Source: CAYTBN01 sp964436045 | GTDB lineage: Bacteria > Myxococcota_A > UBA796 > UBA9615 > CAYRNR01 | Direction of reading: 5' to 3' | Assembly (NCBI GenBank): GCA_964436045.1 | Contig: CAYTBN010000010.1 | Location: 89,030 to 153,029 of the forward strand | Length of the DNA: 64,000 nt | In this document: in pieces, positions 60,150 to 64,000 of the stretch | How positions within the stretch are numbered: the first letter of the stretch is position 1 | How the letters are laid out: the number at the start of each line of letters is the position of its first letter | The notes under the pieces: generated by a model | Seen by the model: only the letters and a program-made list of their open reading frames with translations | The model's database searches: none | Told to the model about the DNA's origin: nothing | Position numbers and translations under genes: made by a program

Positions 60150-61366
60150 TCTCCTCCCACACCCGCGAGCTGTTGGCGGCACTGCAGGTCCGCGGGATCA
60201 AGCTCGGCCTGGACAAGGTCCACCGACTGCTGGAACGGCTCGATGGCGCCCCCCCGCGCGCAGTCCAGGTCGGCGGCACCAACGGCAAGGGCTCGGTGGT
60301 GTTCGGGCTGGAGGCCATCGCCGTGGCTCAGGGGCTGCGCGTCGGCACCTTCACCTCGCCTCACCTGATCGATCCCACCGAGCGGATCCGGATCGACGGG
60401 CGGGATCTGACGGGCGCCGAGTTCGACGAGCGGGCGGCGTCGCTGGCGCGGCGCCTCGACGGCTGGGCGACGGACGATGCGGAGCTGGCCCAGGTCACCC
60501 ACTTCGAGTTCCTGCTGGCGCTCGCCATCGAGACCTTCGTCCACCGGGGGGTCGAGCTGGCGATCCTCGAGGTGGGTCTCGGCGGCCGGCTCGACGCCAC
60601 CACCGCCGTCCCTGTGCACGCCTGTGCGATCACCTCCGTGGCCCTGGACCACCAGCGTTTCCTGGGGGCCGACATCGCGTCCATCGCCGCGGAGAAGGCC
60701 GGCATCGTGCGACCGGGGATTCCCCTGCTGGTGGGACCACTGGCGGGGCCCGCGGCCCGGGTCGTCGCCGAACATGCGGCCATCGCAGGCGCGCCCCTGC
60801 GCAAGATTTCCCCCGTCGACGGCGTTATCAACGGTATGTGGGGTGACCACCAGCGGATCAACGCCGCCCTCTCGCTGGCCCTGGCCGGCACGATCGGGCT
60901 CGACGACGGCGCCCGAGCTCGTCAGGCCCTGGCCGGCACCCGCGTGCCTGCCCGCTGTCAGCGAGTCGACGGGACCCCCGAGTTGCTGATCGACGGCGCC
61001 CACAATCCCCAGGCCGCCTGGGCGCTATCCCGGGTGCTGGCGGCCAATCCCGTCGCGGGGGAGACCGATCTGCTGGTCGCCGTGGGGGAGGACAAGGACG
61101 CCCGCGGGATCCTGGAGCCCCTGCTCCCCCTGGTGCGGCGGGTTCACTGCACCGCCTACCGCTCCGGCCGGGTGCCGCTACCCGCGGCGGAGCTGGCGGC
61201 GCTGGCCGCGGAGCTGGGCGGCGAGGTCCTCGAGCACGCGGACGCCGATCGGGCCGTGGCGATTGTGCGCGCGGGCGCGAGCCCCGGCGATCGGCTGGTG
61301 GTGGCTGGCTCCCTGTTCCTGGCCGGCGAGGTACTCCATTCGCTGCTTGGGGAGGCGGCGGCATGA
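60146..61366 (+). CDS. folC: Dihydrofolate/folylpolyglutamate synthase
   Basis: A 406-residue Mur-ligase-like enzyme. P-loop VGGTNGKGS is at about residues 42-50, with TSPHLIDPTERI, LEVGLGGRLDATT and LIDGAHNPQAAW. It adds glutamate to dihydropteroate or folate. The start is TTG at 60146, overlapping the accD stop as TTGA; no alternative start gives the conserved N-terminus. It ends in an ATGA overlap with lptD. Confidence 0.93.
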   Translation: MISSHTRELLAALQVRGIKLGLDKVHRLLERLDGAPPRAVQVGGTNGKGSVVFGLEAIAVAQGLRVGTFTSPHLIDPTERIRIDGRDLTGAEFDERAASLARRLDGWATDDAELAQVTHFEFLLALAIETFVHRGVELAILEVGLGGRLDATTAVPVHACAITSVALDHQRFLGADIASIAAEKAGIVRPGIPLLVGPLAGPAARVVAEHAAIAGAPLRKISPVDGVINGMWGDHQRINAALSLALAGTIGLDDGARARQALAGTRVPARCQRVDGTPELLIDGAHNPQAAWALSRVLAANPVAGETDLLVAVGEDKDARGILEPLLPLVRRVHCTAYRSGRVPLPAAELAALAAELGGEVLEHADADRAVAIVRAGASPGDRLVVAGSLFLAGEVLHSLLGEAAA

Positions 61367-63807
61367 CCACAAGCCGGCCGCGGGGGGGCGGGCGCTGGCT
61401 GGCGTTGCTGGCGGTCCTGGCGCTGATTGCGCCCGGCGCTGCCGACGCGAAGAAGCGAAGGCAGGGCGAGGATCCCAACGATCGGGGCGCCGAGCTGCGG
61501 GCCGTGGGCGACGTGGCCGAGTCCCTGGACTCCCTGTTCGTCCCCGTCGACGGGGCGCTGACACTGTCCTCGGACAGCGCCCGCTACGATCCCCTGACCG
61601 GGAGCATCGAGGCCGAGGGTGACGTCAAGCTCTCCTTCGGCGCCTGGACCCTGCGCTGCCAGCACGTCTCCCTGGACCTCGAGGCCCAGACCGCCGAGGC
61701 ATCCGGCGACGCCGAGCTGGTCCAGGGCGAGACCCGGATCCGCTTCGCCAGCGCGGTGGTCGAGCTGGACACCCTGGAGGGCATGATCGTCGACGCCGAG
61801 GTCCAGGGCGCGGCGGACCGCTACCAGTTCCACGCGGGCGCCCTGCGCCGGATGCGAGACGGCCAGGTCTTCGTCCGCGAGACCTGGTTCACCCCCTGCG
61901 GTTGTGGCGACCGCAAGCCCGCCTGGAGCGTGGAGTCGCGCTTTGTTCGTATCACCCCCGAGGGTATCGTCCAGCACCGCCGCTCGTGGTTCCGGCTGGG
62001 CAACAAGCGGGTGCTGCCGATCCCGGCGGGCCGCTTCGACGCGGTCACCGGTCGCGCGTCGGGGTTGATGCTGCCCGAGATCCGCCTGGGCGGCACCCAG
62101 CCGTTTTCTGTGGGCCTGCCCCTGTACCTGACCCTCGGCCGCAACATGGACCTGACGCTGACGCCCGCGTACTACGACACCCGCGGATTCATGGGCAGCG
62201 GCGAGCTGCGTTACGCCATGGCCCCGGGCCAGGGCGGCACCCTGTCGATCTCGGCGATCCACGACCGGAGTCTGCTGGAGACCGTCCGCGAGCGGTCCAT
62301 GGAGGTGATCCCGGACGTCAAGGCCGAGGGGTACTCCGAGCTTCGTTTCTGGGGCCAGTGGCGCCACTTGCAGCGGGACCGCCACGCCATGTTCGGCGCC
62401 CACCTGGACGTGGTGCGCGACGACATGATCCTCAAGGACTTCGAGCAGGACTACGCCGTCCGCCGCACCCCCTACCTGGCGTCCAACCTCTGGGGCGGCG
62501 TCCACGACAAGCGGGTGGCCCTGCGCCTCGAGACCGAGATCGTCGACGACATGTCCGACGTGCGCAACAGCGCCGCCCTGCACAGCCTGCCGCGGTTGCG
62601 GGCCTCGGCCACCCGGCTGCGGGCCAGGCCCGGCACCGACTGGCGGGTGGGGCTGGACCTGGACAGCGACCTGTTGTGGGCCGTGTCCTTCCCCGGCGCC
62701 TGGACCGGCAACATGGAATACCAGGAGCCCTACTCGGACGTGGGCCGCGACGGCCTGTTCCGCGGCCACGCCGCCTATGTGGGGCGCGACGACGACGGCA
62801 GCGAGGGCTCGACCCGCTACGAGGCCGGCGAGCCCGTCCATCGCACCTTGCGCGCTGGCGCGCGCGCCCGGTTCGGCGCGACCTGGACCCCGGGCGGCTG
62901 GCTGTGGGTCAAACCCTGGGCCGAGGTCCGGGGCAGCCTCTACGGCGGCTATCGCCACCACGAAGACCCGGGCCAGCTGGGCACACTGCGTGCCGGCACC
63001 GAGGTGGGCACCGCCCTGTTCCGCGACTTCCGTTCCGTCCGTCACGTCATCGAGCCCACCGTAGCCTACGAGATGCAGCCCGTGGTCACGGACACCGTGC
63101 ACCCGATCCTGACCTACGACGACCTGCAGCAGCCTTACCACCGGGTGAAGCTGGAGTTGGTCAACCGCTGGCAGCAGGGGACCCGGGACACCTTCCTCAG
63201 GACCATGCCCCGGATCCAGGCCCTGGAGCTACGGGCCGCCACCGCCATCGAGCTGGTCGAGGACGCTCGTTTCGACAGCGAACTACCCATCGAGCCCCTG
63301 CGGATGGAACTCTCCTACCGCCATCGCCACGGCCGCCTGGGCGCCCGCACCATCGTCGCCTGGGAGAAGGAGCCCTTCCAGCTGGCCGGCGCCCAGGCCT
63401 CCCTGGACCACCCCAACGGCAACCGGCTGTCCCTGGCCTACGACTGGGTCCGCGGCGGCAAGAACCTGCTGTGGTCCGCGGGCGCCTGGTACCCACTGCT
63501 TCACGGCGGCCTCCCCGACACCGGCATCCACGAGGTAGCCTTCGGTGTCACCTGGGTCCCCTACACCTTCCTCAAGGAGGCCGTCGCCGACCCCAAGCGG
63601 ATCCTCCGCGGCTTCGAACTCGGCGGCAGCTGGCGGGTCAATCTACGCGGCGAGATGGGCCCCGCCCAGTCCCGCGTGCTGAATCATGAATACTGGCTCA
63701 CCTTCACCTCCCCCTGCGCCTGCTGGCGCGCTGGCGTCGACCTCCGCTTCGCCAGCGACTGGAACTCCCCGTCGTTTGGTATCCGGGCGGATCTGATCAC
63801 GAAGTGA
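61363..63807 (+). CDS. lptD: LPS-assembly protein LptD
   Basis: An 814-residue outer-membrane protein. A signal peptide (1-29) is followed by an OstA/LptA-like domain (LSSDSARYDPLTGSIEAEGD, then SFGAWTLRCQHVSLDLEAQ) and a large C-terminal LptD barrel (VLPIPAGRFDAVTGRASGL and many alternating strands). It inserts lipopolysaccharide into the outer leaflet with LptE, so the organism should make LPS. The CGCG motif at about 184-187 provides paired Cys in the N-terminal half. Joined to folC by ATGA; end of the operon. Confidence 0.93.
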   Translation: MTTSRPRGGGRWLALLAVLALIAPGAADAKKRRQGEDPNDRGAELRAVGDVAESLDSLFVPVDGALTLSSDSARYDPLTGSIEAEGDVKLSFGAWTLRCQHVSLDLEAQTAEASGDAELVQGETRIRFASAVVELDTLEGMIVDAEVQGAADRYQFHAGALRRMRDGQVFVRETWFTPCGCGDRKPAWSVESRFVRITPEGIVQHRRSWFRLGNKRVLPIPAGRFDAVTGRASGLMLPEIRLGGTQPFSVGLPLYLTLGRNMDLTLTPAYYDTRGFMGSGELRYAMAPGQGGTLSISAIHDRSLLETVRERSMEVIPDVKAEGYSELRFWGQWRHLQRDRHAMFGAHLDVVRDDMILKDFEQDYAVRRTPYLASNLWGGVHDKRVALRLETEIVDDMSDVRNSAALHSLPRLRASATRLRARPGTDWRVGLDLDSDLLWAVSFPGAWTGNMEYQEPYSDVGRDGLFRGHAAYVGRDDDGSEGSTRYEAGEPVHRTLRAGARARFGATWTPGGWLWVKPWAEVRGSLYGGYRHHEDPGQLGTLRAGTEVGTALFRDFRSVRHVIEPTVAYEMQPVVTDTVHPILTYDDLQQPYHRVKLELVNRWQQGTRDTFLRTMPRIQALELRAATAIELVEDARFDSELPIEPLRMELSYRHRHGRLGARTIVAWEKEPFQLAGAQASLDHPNGNRLSLAYDWVRGGKNLLWSAGAWYPLLHGGLPDTGIHEVAFGVTWVPYTFLKEAVADPKRILRGFELGGSWRVNLRGEMGPAQSRVLNHEYWLTFTSPCACWRAGVDLRFASDWNSPSFGIRADLITK

Positions 63808-63872
63808 TCTGCGGGGCTCGGCTCGTTCGAAAGAAGAAGGGGATCCACAGAGGTGCACCCGACACGCGTGGG

Positions 63873-63946
63873 GAACCGGGTCATCACCCTGGTTCGGATT
63901 CCGGACACCCGTGACCGATTTCCGGACAGCTCACCGTGGCCCGGAC
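63873..63946. repeat. Hairpin and spaced CCGGAC repeats, possible insertion-sequence end
   Basis: After lptD there is an imperfect hairpin (63873-63895), then GATTCCGGACA (63897-63907), GATTTCCGGACA (63917-63928) and a third CCGGAC (63941-63946), about 20 bases apart. Repeated short sites at this spacing resemble the terminal multiple repeats of IS21-like elements. No transposase is visible because the window ends at 64000. GTCCGGAAT is shared with the core of the double-hairpin element at 20033-20130. Confidence 0.45.
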
Positions 63947-64000
63947 TAGCCCGGTCATTTCACGTCCGCGATTGGTGTGACGGTTTCAGCCGCGGATCCG

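Noticed and set aside
63890..63910. tRNA T-loop-like GGTTCGGATTCC near the right edge
   Set aside because: No acceptor stem, anticodon arm or D arm can be drawn around it.

Overview
The window is GC-rich Gram-negative chromosome. It encodes LptD, an apolipoprotein N-acyltransferase-like protein, an RND efflux pump and many lipoproteins with a lipobox Cys. Several lipoproteins carry a (GDDDxT)n acidic linker just after that Cys. Together with MopE-like motifs, FHA/zinc-ribbon proteins, a tandem pair of DUF3857/transglutaminase proteins and a gliding-type GldA/GldFG transporter, this suggests an uncultured Myxococcota-like (former Deltaproteobacteria) lineage. That placement is inference; there is no rRNA or phylogenetic marker set here.

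Layout. 0.1-11 kb: a secreted M28 peptidase, a MoxR-DUF58-TgpA transglutaminase operon, a cytoplasmic hybrid histidine kinase, an RlmD-type rRNA methyltransferase coupled to a spermidine-synthase-like protein, and sfsA. 11-17 kb: a lipoprotein, then an amino-acid block with cystathionine beta-synthase, cystathionine gamma-lyase/synthase, threonine synthase and an archaeal-type phosphoglycerate-mutase homologue that is probably the homoserine kinase. 17-22.7 kb is the accessory-looking part: a zinc-ribbon protein, a repeat-rich lipoprotein, a DUF2288 protein, an erythromycin-esterase-like lipoprotein broken by one in-frame amber codon, and intergenic DNA full of hairpins, CTCGGN hexamer arrays and two 98-bp double-hairpin elements. 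22.7-32 kb: gldA, a fused gldF-gldG, DUF4340, a frameshifted FHA/zinc-ribbon gene and two transglutaminase-like secreted proteins. 32-37 kb: an adaptor-RND-TetR efflux operon with a candidate operator in its promoter. 37-48 kb: a 5'-nucleotidase, lipoproteins, the Lnt-like protein, an M29 aminopeptidase, a 908-residue MopE-like lipoprotein, an MBL hydrolase and an FG-GAP lipoprotein. 48-55 kb: queE, efp-epmA, a DnaQ-WYL fusion, a TPR-like protein, a PfkB kinase, a DUF2914 lipoprotein, a UPF0173-like MBL protein and cutA. 55-64 kb: lipoproteins, an FHA-like membrane protein, LD-carboxypeptidase, accD, folC and lptD. The right edge carries CCGGAC repeats resembling an insertion-sequence end.

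Genes are tightly packed. Adjacent genes often overlap by four bases as NTGA, including TTGA, GTGA and one apparent CTGA. The most unusual material is non-coding: two elements with the same architecture (CCATCT, GTCCG-N5-CGGAC, AGATGG, twice) and four CTCGGN arrays, two of which run almost up to start codons next to hairpins with identical CTCG loops. No rRNA, tRNA, CRISPR array or complete transposase gene was found.
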